The notes under the pieces were generated by a model that saw only the letters and a list, made by a program, of their open reading frames with translations, was not told the DNA's origin and did no database searches. The position numbers and the translations under genes are program-made. 64,000 nucleotides of DNA from Phenylobacterium sp. J426 (GTDB taxonomy: Bacteria; Pseudomonadota; Alphaproteobacteria; Caulobacterales; Caulobacteraceae), in NCBI RefSeq assembly GCF_024699945.1, contig NZ_JAJOMY010000001.1, positions 1-64,000 of the forward strand. Direction: 5' to 3'. This document shows positions 8,445 to 17,343 of the stretch, piece after piece. Position 1 is the stretch's first letter. Each line of letters opens with the position of its first letter.

Positions 8445-9815
8445 TCAGAGCAGCTGCTCCATCTGCCGGCGCGCAGGCTTCATCGCGAGCGCGAGCAGCA
8501 GCACGCCGACCGAGAGCGAGACCACCGTCGTCACCGCCAGCGAGACGCCGACCATCTTCGGCCCGCCGAAGACGTGCTCGGTCATCCAGGCCGTCCAGGT
8601 GGGCGCCAGCCCCAGGCCGATCATGTTGGCGATGGTCAGGTACAGCGCCGCGACCTGGCCGCGCATCCGGTTAGGCGTCAGCGCCTGGATGGCCGCCGCC
8701 TGCAGACCGCCGTAGATGCTGCCGAAGAACAGCGCCACGATGAACAGCGCCGCCGCCGCCAGCGGCGCGGGCGCCAGATAGGCGCCGACGAACAGCGGCG
8801 CCTGGATCACCGCCGACCACATCGACACCCGGATCGGCGCGTCCAGGGCGCCCTTCGCCGCGAACCGGTCCGAGATCGCCCCGCCGCTCAGCACGCCCAG
8901 CGTTCCAAACAGCGCGAACCCGATGCCGTAGATCACGCCCACGCCCGCCGGCGTATAGCCGTGCACGCGCATGAAATAGGCCGGGCCCCAGACGTTGAAG
9001 GCGTAGCCGGCGATGACGATGGCCGAGAACCCGGCGAACAGCGGCGCATAGACCCGCTTGTTGCGCCAGAGGTAGCCGACCACCTCCGAGATCTTGGGAG
9101 CCACCGAGGCCGCCCCGCCCTTCTCCAGCCGCCGCGGCGGCTCGCGCACCGTCGTGAACACGACCAGCGCCACGATCAGGCCGGGCAGCCCGACCACCAG
9201 GAACGGCACCTTCCAGGCGGCCACCTGCCCCACCACCGGCAGCACCGGATTGGCCGTCGCCGCCCACTGCACCACCAGACCGCCCAGCAGCATCGCCAGC
9301 CCGCCGCCCAGGGTGACGCCGCAGGAATAGACCCCCATGGCGAAGCCCAACCGCTTCGGCGTGAAATAGTCGGGGATGATCGAATAGGCCGCCGGCGACA
9401 GGGTGGCCTCTCCGACCCCCACGGCCATGCGCGCGAAGAACAGCCGCCAGAAGCTGGTGGCCAGCCCGCAGAAGACCGTCGCCACGCTCCACAGCGCGAT
9501 GCCTATGGCGATCAGGTTGCGCCGCCCTCGCGTGTCGACCCAGCGGCCGAACGGCAGGCCCAGCAGCGTGTAGAAGGCCGCGAAGGCGAAGCCGACCAGC
9601 AGGCTGATCTGGGTCTCCGACAGGCCCAGGTCCTTGCGGATGGGGTCGATCACCAGGCTCAGCAGCGTCCGGTCGATGAACGAGAACATGTAGGCGACCA
9701 TCAGGACGCCAACGACATAGAAGCCATAGGCCTCGCTGGGGGCCCCCTCGCGGGACGGGCCGGCCGCCGGGGCCTCTGGGGTGTCGCCCGCGACCGTGCC
9801 TTCGGATGGGGTCAT
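8445..9815 (-). CDS. MFS transporter, spinster/sphingomonad type
   Basis: Intact 456-residue carrier with twelve predicted membrane helices. The first helix has FSFIDRTLLSLVIDPIRKDL, typical of the spinster-like MFS group. GRWVDTRGRRNLIAIGIALW is the loop 2-3 signature, and RMAVGVGEATLSPAAYSIIPDYF the fourth/fifth helix motif. Members near catabolic clusters import aromatic or hydrophobic acids through the inner membrane. It is divergent from the MarR gene at 9956, with 140 bases between them that contain two palindromes. It lies upstream of the TonB receptor on the same strand and may be transcribed with it, although the 100-base gap leaves room for a separate promoter. Confidence 0.88.
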   Translation of the reverse strand: MTPSEGTVAGDTPEAPAAGPSREGAPSEAYGFYVVGVLMVAYMFSFIDRTLLSLVIDPIRKDLGLSETQISLLVGFAFAAFYTLLGLPFGRWVDTRGRRNLIAIGIALWSVATVFCGLATSFWRLFFARMAVGVGEATLSPAAYSIIPDYFTPKRLGFAMGVYSCGVTLGGGLAMLLGGLVVQWAATANPVLPVVGQVAAWKVPFLVVGLPGLIVALVVFTTVREPPRRLEKGGAASVAPKISEVVGYLWRNKRVYAPLFAGFSAIVIAGYAFNVWGPAYFMRVHGYTPAGVGVIYGIGFALFGTLGVLSGGAISDRFAAKGALDAPIRVSMWSAVIQAPLFVGAYLAPAPLAAAALFIVALFFGSIYGGLQAAAIQALTPNRMRGQVAALYLTIANMIGLGLAPTWTAWMTEHVFGGPKMVGVSLAVTTVVSLSVGVLLLALAMKPARRQMEQLL

Positions 9816-9882
9816 GTGCCGGATTCCTCGCCGCTTCTTTTCCTTAGAGATCGAAGTGATTTGCCGTCAGGCCCGGCCAGGG

Positions 9883-9899
9883 TGTCAACGGTTTTGACA
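9883..9899. promoter_or_regulatory. GTCAA-N5-TTGAC palindrome, site 1
   Basis: TGTCAA-CGGTT-TTGACA, a perfect 6-base inverted repeat with a 5-base spacer, lies in the gap between the divergent MFS (8445-9815) and MarR (9956-10423) genes. The right arm doubles as a TTGACA -35 box for the plus strand. The same pattern recurs at 11419, 12049, 15959, 18931 and 32163. Its position just upstream of a marR gene makes that MarR protein a candidate for the binding protein. Confidence 0.6.
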
Positions 9900-9903
9900 A
9901 TCC

Positions 9904-9921
9904 CAGTGAAGCGCTCCACTG
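9904..9921. promoter_or_regulatory. 18-bp palindrome with AGCGCT core
   Basis: CAGTG-A-AGCGCT-C-CACTG is symmetrical except for one base pair. It lies five bases after palindrome site 1 and 35 bases before the MarR start codon, so a bound protein would block that promoter. The AGCGCT centre is shared with LacI-family operators (compare 41688-41705), but no LacI gene is adjacent, so the binder is unknown. Confidence 0.5.
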
Positions 9922-9955
9922 AAATCGCTGGCTGATTTGGGAATGGGCGTACCCC

Positions 9956-10423
9956 GTGGCGGCGCAGGAAAACCTCAAGCCTCTGCTGCTGTCGCTGCTG
10001 CAGGCGTTCTACTGGTGCGACGAGAGCCTCCAGAACTACCTGCGTTCCCGCGGCTGGCCCGAAGTCACGCGGCCCCAGTCGATGGTCATGGCCAACATCG
10101 TGCTGGGCGTGAACCGGCCCTCCGACATCGCCCGCAACATGGGCGTCAGCCGCCAGGCCATCCACTCCACCATCAACCAGATGGTCGACACCGGCATCGT
10201 CGCCCTCGCCGACGACCCGGTGAACCGGCGGGTGAAGATCGTCACCCCGACCAAGCTCGGCGAGACCATGCGCGTCGACGCCCAGCAGGCGATGTTCATC
10301 CAGGCCGAGGAGCTGAGCGCCCGCCTCGGCGAAGACGACTTCCGCCAGCTCACCCGCATCCTCAGCCGCGCCTGGGGCCCCGCCCTCACCTTCGGGCCGG
10401 GGCTGGCGGGTTCGGACGCTTAG
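9956..10423 (+). CDS. MarR-family transcriptional regulator
   Basis: Intact 155-residue winged-helix regulator starting with GTG at 9956. The DNA-binding part is around residues 50-95: RPSDIARNMGVSRQAIHSTI is the recognition helix, and ADDPVNRRVKIVTPTKLG the wing. The N-terminal ENLKPLLLSLLQAFYWCDESLQNYL is the dimer helix. It faces the MFS carrier gene and probably controls it and itself through the palindromes at 9883-9899 and 9904-9921. Because the first palindrome type also occurs at five other catabolic promoters nearby, this protein may act beyond its neighbours; that is inference. No strong ribosome site is visible before the GTG. Confidence 0.82.
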   Translation: MAAQENLKPLLLSLLQAFYWCDESLQNYLRSRGWPEVTRPQSMVMANIVLGVNRPSDIARNMGVSRQAIHSTINQMVDTGIVALADDPVNRRVKIVTPTKLGETMRVDAQQAMFIQAEELSARLGEDDFRQLTRILSRAWGPALTFGPGLAGSDA

Positions 10424-10552
10424 GCGAGCCTCCGCGCCGGCGATCCCCGGACTTGGCCAAGCTCCGCTCCGGGGACCGAGCCTCTCTGACCTCGCTGAGG
10501 CTGGAGCGCGCTCGCCGGACCCCGGCTCCGGCGCATGACGCTTGTGTGGCGC

Positions 10553-11254
10553 TTACGCCTTCACGGCGTGCCAGCCTCTGATCATGAAGGCCTGGAAGAA
10601 CGGAACCGGTCGCGGGAAGCCAGCAGCTTTCCACAGGTCTTCCGTTTCCGTGGGGGTTAGGACGCCGAGCACGCCGCGCATCATGTCTTCCAGCCTCGCC
10701 AGCGACTCCGGTGTCGCGCCCATCAGGACCTGAACGCGCTTCCAGTCCTCCAACGCCTGGGGAAACTCCGCAGCGTCCAGGTCGCCGCTGATCTCGGCGG
10801 TGGCGAGCCGGCCGCCCGGTTTCAAACGATCATGAATGGCCGAATAGAACGCTGGCCGATCGGCTCGCTTGATGAAGTGCGCGACCAGCAAGCTGACAGC
10901 GGCGTCGAACGGGCCGATGGGGGCTTCGTGCACGTATCCTCTGAAGAGCTGGCAACGAGACAGCACGCCAGCCGCTTCGAGACGGCGCCGTCCAACGGCT
11001 AGCATCTCCTCGGAGGGATCGATCCCCACGAACGACCAGCCTGGGTACGCAGCGGCCAAGGACAAGATCTCAGCCCCCGTGCCGACGCCGACGCAAAGCA
11101 CCCGCGCGTCGTCAGGCAGGTCCGCAAGAACGAGTCGCAGGAGAAAGTGCAAGCCGCCGGAGATGGGTGCGAGCGGGCTGTTCCGACGATCGTAGGCGTC
11201 GGCCGCCTCCTGGCTGAAGAAGGCGTGCGAGGCAGGCGCGTCAGTCTGAGTCAT
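10553..11254 (-). CDS. Class I SAM-dependent methyltransferase
   Basis: Intact cytoplasmic methyltransferase of 233 residues. Motif I is VLCVGVGTGAEILSLA, followed by the acidic motif II end FVGIDPSEEML; motif IV is FDAAVSLLVAHF, and LKPGGRLATAEI is the post-IV strand. The substrate is not evident; the N-terminal SHAFFSQEAADAYDRRN is typical of small-molecule rather than nucleic-acid methyltransferases. ATG 11254 is chosen over an in-frame GTG at 11269; neither has a ribosome site. The start lies in the inverted repeat TGTTA-N5-TAACA (11254-11268), possibly an operator. The gene is convergent with the MarR gene upstream and divergent from the SnoaL-like gene. Confidence 0.82.
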   Translation of the reverse strand: MTQTDAPASHAFFSQEAADAYDRRNSPLAPISGGLHFLLRLVLADLPDDARVLCVGVGTGAEILSLAAAYPGWSFVGIDPSEEMLAVGRRRLEAAGVLSRCQLFRGYVHEAPIGPFDAAVSLLVAHFIKRADRPAFYSAIHDRLKPGGRLATAEISGDLDAAEFPQALEDWKRVQVLMGATPESLARLEDMMRGVLGVLTPTETEDLWKAAGFPRPVPFFQAFMIRGWHAVKA

Positions 11255-11418
11255 GTTATAATGTAACACTCAAACAGGGGCGCGGCCAGTCGCCGATCGC
11301 CGGGGCGCCCAACGCATCGGCTCGCATGCCCTTGTGGACCAGGCTCGACGTGCGCCTACCCCTTGCCGGCGTACACGGTGGGCAACGCTCGGACCTAGGC
11401 CGCCGCCCCGACCATGAG

Positions 11419-11435
11419 CGTCAATATTGTTGACG
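11419..11435. promoter_or_regulatory. GTCAA-N5-TTGAC palindrome, site 2
   Basis: CGTCAA-TATTG-TTGACG is a perfect 6-base inverted repeat with a 5-base spacer, 30 bases upstream of the SnoaL-like gene's ATG at 11465. The right arm gives a TTGACG -35 box. An ATG at 11414 would place this site inside the coding region, which argues for the later start. Confidence 0.6.
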
Positions 11436-11464
11436 AACGCCGCTTCCCTCGTGACGCTCCCCTG

Positions 11465-11951
11465 ATGCCGACCTCGCCCGCTGATCCGGCCATGCGCACG
11501 ATCCTGGCCGACATGGTTGTCGCCTATGCGTCCGCACTCGACGACCGCGACTGGGCGCTGATGCGCAGCCTGCTCATGGATCCAGTAGAGATCGACTACA
11601 GCTCGATGGGCTCCATCCGGGGAGACGATCGCAGTCGACGCCTGGTTGAAGCGGTTGGACACCCTCAAGGGCTTCGACGCCACTCAGCACGTCGTCACCA
11701 ACTTCCGGGTCGCGGCCCAGGCCGATGAGGCGACCTGCACATCCTACGTCAACGCCCTCCACTTCCTGACGGAGGACGGGCGGGAGCACGTCGCCCATGC
11801 CTGCGGCGCCTATGTCCACGGCTTCGTCCGCACCCCGGACGGTTGGCGGATCCGAAAGGCGACCTTCCGACTGATCGGTCACCAGAACGGCGCCCGGGCC
11901 TTCCAGGACGCGTTTGCCATCGCTCGTGCGCGGGCCGCTCGGCAACCCTGA
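11465..11951 (+). CDS. SnoaL-like / NTF2-fold protein (frameshifted)
   Basis: Small alpha+beta cone-fold protein of about 162 residues, SnoaL_4 type. It starts MPTSPADPAMRTILADMVVA and has YASALDDRDWALMRSLLMDPVEIDY, the first helix and strand of the fold. The frame shifts at about 11635, then continues with DTLKGFDATQHVVTNFRV and DGWRIRKATFRLIGH. Members serve as isomerases, dehydratases or ring hydroxylase-associated small subunits in aromatic and steroid catabolism. Catalytic residues cannot be fixed from sequence. Start 11465 is preferred because the palindrome at 11419-11435 lies before it. Confidence 0.7.
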
Positions 11952-12048
11952 GCGGAAGTCGCCAAAGCGCCTCGCCCGCACGTTGCGGACCCGACAGAAG
12001 ACTGGACAAAACGGCTCACCTAGGGTCACAATTCTTCGACATCTAAGC

Positions 12049-12063
12049 GTCAAGTGAATTGAC
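12049..12063. promoter_or_regulatory. GTCAA-N5-TTGAC palindrome, site 3
   Basis: GTCAA-GTGAA-TTGAC, a perfect 5-base inverted repeat with a 5-base spacer, lies 78 bases upstream of the TonB receptor gene at 12141. The right arm extends to TTGACA and can serve as the -35 box of that gene. Confidence 0.58.
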
Positions 12064-12140
12064 AGTTCGCAGAACGGCGCCACTCTCCCGCTCAAGTCCG
12101 GTCAACGGACAGGATCGAAACCACAAGGGGGAGGACGGCC

Positions 12141-14364
12141 ATGACCGCCCGGGTTCTGCTTTGCACCACCATGCTTGTCAGCCTGGCCGCCGGCGCGGCC
12201 GCCGCTCAGACCGCTGAGGGCTCCGCCTCGACGCTCGGCGAGATCGTCGTCACCGCCCAGAAGCGCGAGCAAAACCTCCAGGATGTGCCCATCTCGATGG
12301 AGGTCGTCTCCGGCGACAAGATCGAGGACTTCAACACCAACGACTTCAAGCAGCTGGTCTCGTTCGCCCCGAACGTCGCGGTGCAGACCACCGCCGGCAA
12401 CGACACCATCTACATCCGCGGCTTCGGCTCTCCGCCGTCGAACTTCTCGTTCGACCAGGCGGTCAGCCTCTACATGGACGGCGTCTACGCCGGCCGGAAC
12501 CGCCAGGCCCAGTCGCCCTTCTTCGACCTGGCCCGCGTGGAGGTCCTTCGCGGCCCGCAGGGCGCCCCTCTTCGGCAAGAACACGCCGGCCGGCGCCGTC
12601 AGCATCGTCTCGGCGGGCCCGACCTCGACCTTCGAGGGCGAGGTCAACGGCCTCTACAACTTCAGTCTCCGCGGCTACGACGTCTGGGGCCACGTCTCGG
12701 GCCCGATCAGCGACACGCTGGGCGCGCGCCTGGCGGTCAAGGTCACCGACAACAAGGGCTTCCTGCGCAACCTCGCGCTCGACCGGCGCGAGCCGCAGAA
12801 CGAACAGGCGCTGGCCCGACTGACGCTCGCCTGGAACCCCACCGATGCGATCGACTACACGCTGAAGGTCGAGTACGCGAACCGCGAGGTGGCCGGCGGC
12901 GTCAACGTCTCCAGCCCGGTGAACACCGCCCAGAACCCGGACAAGACCCGCTACAGCACGGTCAACCCGATCGGGCCGGAAGGCACCAAGGCGACCTCGT
13001 GGCTGGTGTCGGCCACCGGCAACTTCGACCTGGGCGACTTCACCCTGACGTCGATCACCGGCTACTCGTTCTTCCGGTCGAACATCGTCAACAACTTCGA
13101 CCAGTCGATCCCCGGCGGCGGCTTCACGGCCAACAGCGTCTACAACAGCTATCCCGAGCACTTCCGCCAGTGGTCGCAGGAAGTGCGGCTGCTGTCCCCG
13201 ACCGGTCAGCGCTTCGAGTACATCGTCGGCGCCTACTACGACCAGTCGCTGTACCAGCTGACCCAGCTGGGCGGCTTCAACATCGCGTCGCTGAACTACT
13301 TCGGCCTGCTCAACACCGAGTTCCGGCAGCGCGCCGAGAGCTTCTCGGTCTTCGGCCAAGGCACCTTCAATGTCACCGACGACCTGCGCCTGATCGGCAG
13401 CCTGCGCTACACCACGATCGACAAGCGCGGCGCCTTCTGGGGCCGCCTCCGCTACGGCCCGTTCGCGCTGCGTCCGGTCAACACGACGGCCAACGGCGAG
13501 ATCAAGGGCGAGGACAACTTCGATCCCTCGATCACCGCCCAGTACGACGTCTCGGACCAGATCATGGTCTACGCCACCTATGGCCGCGGTTCGAAGTCGG
13601 GCGGCTTCGTGTCCAACACCTACGGGACGACGAACTCGACGTTCATCTACCGGCCCGAGAAGTCCGAGAACTACGAAGTGGGCGTCAAATCCACCTTCGC
13701 CGACGGCCGCGTGGTGCTGAACCTGTCGGCCTACGACACGAGCTTCAAGGACCTGCAGGTCTCGGTCTACAACCCCACCATCTCCACCTACCAGACGACG
13801 AACGCGGCGAGCGCCAGCTCGAAGGGCGTCGAGGGCTCGCTCTCGCTGTTCCCGATGCGCAACTTCGACATCACGCTGGCCGCCGCCTACCAGGACGCCA
13901 AGTACGACGACTATCCGGGCGCGGCCTGCCTGGCCTCGCAGCCGATCACTCAGTGCAACCCGGCGGTTCCGGCCAGCATCGCGGCGAACAACATCGCCGG
14001 AGCCCCGCTGCAGCACGCGTCGAAGTGGAGCGGCACCCTGCAGGTGCATCAGAAGATCGAACTCGACAACGACATGATGATCGACTGGCGGGCCGCCGCG
14101 TCGGGCCGTTCGAAGTTCTTCAACGCCGACAACCAGGCGCCGACCTTCGGCGTGCAGAAGGGCTACACCAAGATCGACCTGCGGGTTCAGTACGGCCCCG
14201 AAGACGAGCGCTGGCATGTGGCCTTCGTCGGCAAGAACCTGACCGACGAGCTGACCACCGGCTCCAGCTTCAACCTTCCCGCCCCGATCACGGCTGTGCC
14301 GCGGGCGATCCTGTACCTCGAGGAAGGCCGCACCCTCTCGCTTGAGGCGGGTCTGCGCTTCTAA
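12141..14364 (+). CDS. TonB-dependent outer-membrane receptor (one frameshift)
   Basis: Receptor of about 740 residues with a signal peptide (VLLCTTMLVSLAAGAAAA), a TonB-box region (LGEIVVTAQKREQNLQDVPI), a plug with LARVEVLRGPQGA..LFGKNTPAGAV, and a barrel ending SLEAGLRF. The frame breaks only once, at about 12565: GCCCCTC where the family's GTLFGKN would need GCCCTC, a clear C-run insertion. The rest reads without interruption. The ribosome site AAGGGGGAGGA precedes the ATG at a suitable distance. GST 14443-15171 follows 78 bases downstream on the same strand. Likely imports a hydrophobic or aromatic compound; the substrate is unknown. Confidence 0.88.
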
Positions 14365-14442
14365 GGGGCCAAGGGCGGCGCGCTACCTCTTCCCGGCGCG
14401 CCGCCCGCCAGCTTTCCCTGTCTGCGTTCTCCGGAGGCCGGC

Positions 14443-15171
14443 ATGATCGACGTCCACTTCGTTCCCACGCCGAACGGGAACAAGGTCAGCATCATGCTGG
14501 AGGAGGTCGGCCTCCCCTATCGCCTGATCCCGTACGACATGCTGGCGGGCGACCACCTGAAGCCCGAGTTCCGGCGGATCAATCCGAACGGGCGGCTTCC
14601 CGCCATAGAGGACCACGAGCCGCTGGGCGGCGGCGGGCCCGGCTCCTTCTGCGTCTTCGAGTCAGGCGCCATCCTGCTCTACCTCTCGGAGAAGGCCGGC
14701 GGCGCGCTGATGCCCGCCGACCCCCGCGGGCGTTCCGTCGCGATGCAGTGGCTTATGTGGCAGATGGCCGGCTTCGGCCCGATGCAGGGCCAGGCGCACC
14801 ACTTCGTCCGGTACGCCCCGGAAGGCCAGGACTATCCGGTCGGCCGCTACATGAACGAGACGCGGCGCATGCTGGCCGTGCTCGACCGGCGCCTGGCCGA
14901 GGCCGAGTACCTGGCCGGCGACGCCTATTCCGTGGCCGACGTCTCGACCTGGCCGTGGACGCGGGCGATCCGCGCCATCGGCCTCGATCCGGCCGACTGG
15001 CCGAACGTGAACCGCTGGTTCGAGGCCATCGCCGCCCGGCCGGCGGTGCAGCGTGGCACCGAGGTGAAGAACGCCGCCAACCTGTCCAGCGCGCGGCCGG
15101 TGCTGACGCCGGAGCAGTGGTCCAACCTCTTCGGCGAGAACATGCTCAAGAGCGCCGGGGTCGAGGTCTAG
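14443..15171 (+). CDS. Glutathione S-transferase, Nu/Ure2p-like
   Basis: Intact 242-residue GST. The thioredoxin-fold half starts MIDVHFVPTPNGNKVSIMLE with the TPNG motif typical of Nu/Ure2p-like members; FESGAILLYLSEK is the glutathione-binding turn. The C-terminal half holds LAGDAYSVADVSTWPW, the conserved N-capping box/hydrophobic staple region (S..D). It is the intact relative of the GST at 1501-2204. Following a TonB receptor gene, it may act on the imported compound, for example in thiol-dependent ether cleavage or isomerisation. It is convergent with the SDR gene: both stop codons lie in the same CTAG (15168-15171). Confidence 0.88.
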   Translation: MIDVHFVPTPNGNKVSIMLEEVGLPYRLIPYDMLAGDHLKPEFRRINPNGRLPAIEDHEPLGGGGPGSFCVFESGAILLYLSEKAGGALMPADPRGRSVAMQWLMWQMAGFGPMQGQAHHFVRYAPEGQDYPVGRYMNETRRMLAVLDRRLAEAEYLAGDAYSVADVSTWPWTRAIRAIGLDPADWPNVNRWFEAIAARPAVQRGTEVKNAANLSSARPVLTPEQWSNLFGENMLKSAGVEV

Positions 15172-15923
15172 GCGGGCTCGTCGTGGCCCCACTGGCGCTC
15201 CACCCGGCCGCCGGACCGCCGGACCGCCACCCAGTCCCCGCCCGGCAGGCTGTCGTCCCGCACCAGGTCGATCACGGCGTCGGCGATGTCGCGCGGCGCG
15301 CACCGCTCGTTGTTCGCCAGGATCGGCGCCATCCAGTCGGCCGCGCCGTCGGCGCCGGTCTTGTGCAGGATCGGCGTGTCGGTGAGTCCGGGCAGCACGC
15401 CCGCCACCCGCACGTTCCAGTCGCCCTTCAGGCCGGCGCAGCAGCGGGTGAACATCATCACGCCCGACTTGGTGGCTGCGTACATGGCGTCGCTGAAGCC
15501 TTTGCCCAGGACGACCGTGGAGACCGTGTTGACGATCACGCCGCCGCGTCCCCGCATGGCCTGCGCCGCCGTCTGGGTCGCCACGACCACCGACGTCAGG
15601 TTCACGTCGACGATCCACTGCAGCTTCTCGAGCGGCGCTTCCGGGAAGGCCGGGGCGCCGGCCACGACGCCGGCGTTGTTGAACAGCACGTCGTAATCGC
15701 CCAACCCGTTCAGCCAGCCCGGGATCTTCGCGACTTCGGCCAGGTCGATCCGGTGGACGGTCGCCGCCTGGCCGATCCGTTCCGCCGTTTCGGCCAAGCC
15801 CGCCGCATGGACGTCGGCCAGGTGGATCCGCCCGGCGCCCAGCTCCGCGAACGCGAGCGCCGTCGCCTGGCCGATGCCGGCCGCCGCGCCGGTCACCACA
15901 ATGGTGCGTCCCGCAATGTCCAT
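15168..15923 (-). CDS. Short-chain dehydrogenase/reductase
   Basis: Intact classical SDR of 251 residues, NAD(P)-dependent, cytoplasmic. Cofactor motif TGAAAGIGQ is at residues 10-18, followed by the acidic residue of LADV that suggests NAD preference. The structural NNAG motif, the catalytic Ser region NTVSTVV and the YAATK active site (Tyr-x-x-x-Lys) are all present. ATG 15923 follows GGGAGG and begins MDIAGRTIVVTG. It is divergent from the MFS gene at 16035, with palindrome site 4 between them. Likely oxidises a hydroxyl group in the pathway; the substrate cannot be read from the sequence. Confidence 0.88.
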   Translation of the reverse strand: MDIAGRTIVVTGAAAGIGQATALAFAELGAGRIHLADVHAAGLAETAERIGQAATVHRIDLAEVAKIPGWLNGLGDYDVLFNNAGVVAGAPAFPEAPLEKLQWIVDVNLTSVVVATQTAAQAMRGRGGVIVNTVSTVVLGKGFSDAMYAATKSGVMMFTRCCAGLKGDWNVRVAGVLPGLTDTPILHKTGADGAADWMAPILANNERCAPRDIADAVIDLVRDDSLPGGDWVAVRRSGGRVERQWGHDEPA

Positions 15924-15958
15924 CGCCTCGCGCCTCCCGTTTTCGTCACGGCTAAACC

Positions 15959-15973
15959 GTAAACTTTCTTGAC
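15959..15973. promoter_or_regulatory. GTCAA-N5-TTGAC-like palindrome, site 4 (degenerate left arm)
   Basis: GTAAA-CTTTC-TTGAC has the same 5-5-5 layout as sites 1-3 with one changed base in the left arm. It lies between the divergent SDR (15923) and MFS (16035) genes. The right arm, TTGACA at 15969-15974, is a good -35 box for the plus-strand operon. Confidence 0.42.
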
Positions 15974-16034
15974 ATCTTGGGTAGCCCGCCGGACCCTCGG
16001 GATCAAGGCGCGACAGACGCCCGAGGGAGTGGAA

Positions 16035-17341
16035 ATGGCCGAGGCCGCCATCGTGAATCCCGCCGCGCCAGCGGCGGCCCGGCCTGGGCGTCGCCTGGCC
16101 TTGGTGGTTCTGACGGCCATCGGGGCCATCAACTTCCTCGACCGCCAGATCCTCTCGGTGCTGGCCGAGCCTATCCGCCGGGAGCTGCACCTTTCCGACA
16201 CCCAGCTGGGCCTGCTGACCGGCCTCAGCTTCGCCCTGTTCTACGCCGTGCTCGGCGTCCCCGCCGCCATGCTCGCCGACCGGGTCAACCGGGTGAAGCT
16301 GGTCGGCTGCGCCTGCGCCATCTGGAGCCTGTTCACCGGCGCCTGCGGCTTCGCGACCAGCTTCTGGCATCTGGCGGTCGCCCGCTGCGGCGTGGGCCTG
16401 GGCGAGTCCGGCGGCACCGCGCCCTCGCTCTCGATCCTGGCCGACTACTTCCCCCGGAGAAGCGGCCGGCGATCATCGGGATCTTCACCGTCAACGGGCC
16501 CATCGGGGTGTTCCTCGGGGCCACGGTCGGAGGCTGGGCGGCGATCCAGTTCGGCTGGCGCGGCGCGTTCTTCCTGGTCGCCGGCGTCGGGCTCGCCGCC
16601 GCCGCCCTGCTGGTCCTGCTCGTGCGCGAGCCGGTCCGCGGGGGTCTGGACCGCGGCTATGCCGCCAAACCCGCCGCCGCCATGAGTCTCCCGGCCTCGG
16701 CGCGGCTGTTCCTTTCGAAGCCCACCCTTCGCATCCTGTTGGTGGCGAGCGGGCTCGCCGCCTTCGTCAGCACCGGCATGCTGAACTGGATTCCGGCCTA
16801 TCTCATGCGGGTCCAGCAGATGCCCCTGGCCGAGGTCGCCCGCTGGTTCGGCCCGGCGGCCGGCCTCTGCATGGGGGTCGGCATCTGGGGCGGCGGCGCC
16901 CTGGTGAACTGGGCCGGCCGCCGGAGTCCGAAAGCCTATGCCTGGATCCCCGGCCTCTCGATGCTGCTGACCGCGCCCACCCTGGCGCTGGCCTGTTTGG
17001 CTCCCTCCTGGCAGACCTCGCTCGCGCTGATGTGCGTGCCGATGATCTGCTGCACGATGTACGTCGCCCCCGCCCTGGCCCTGGTCCAGAACCTGTCGCC
17101 GGTCGCGGCGCGCGCCACCGCCACCTCTCTGCTGCTGCTGGCCTTCAACATCCTGGGACCCGGCGGCGGCCCGCTGGCCATCGGGATGATGAGCGACGGC
17201 TTCGCCGCGGCCGGGGCCGCCCAGCCGCTGAAGCTGGCGCTCATCGCCACCGCGCCGATCGCACTGGTCTCCGCCCTTCTCTACGCCCGGCTGGCGCGGG
17301 TGGTGGACGCCGACACCCGCAAGGTCCTCGAGGAAACCTGA
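16035..17341 (+). CDS. MFS transporter, spinster-like (one frameshift)
   Basis: Inner-membrane carrier of about 436 residues with twelve helices. GAINFLDRQILSVLAEPIRREL is the first-helix signature, also seen in the MFS gene at 8445-9815. DRVNRVKLVGCACAIW is the loop 2-3 motif, and GVGLGESGGTAPSLSILADYF the helix 4-5 motif. The frame breaks at about 16452, where five C occur and six are needed (YFPPEKRP). The rest is intact. ATG 16035 follows GGGAG. The stop is two bases from the next gene's ATG, so it forms an operon with the SDR and carboxymuconolactone-decarboxylase-like genes. Confidence 0.86.
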
Positions 17342-17343
17342 CG

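Noticed and set aside
6818-8674. 618-codon plus-strand frame opposite the first TonB receptor
   Set aside because: Shadow of the receptor gene; no recognisable motif, no ribosome site.
10424-10552. Hairpin CCCCGGA...TCCGGGG after the MarR gene as a terminator
   Set aside because: The stem is only seven bases with a loop of about 16 and no T run; common in GC-rich gaps.
11414-11464. Upstream ATG (11414) for the SnoaL-like gene
   Set aside because: It would place the perfect palindrome 11419-11435 in the coding region; the ATG at 11465 fits the family start better.
12463-14217. 584-codon minus-strand frame opposite the second TonB receptor
   Set aside because: Shadow frame rich in Val, Arg and Gly; the plus strand carries a clear receptor with plug and barrel motifs.
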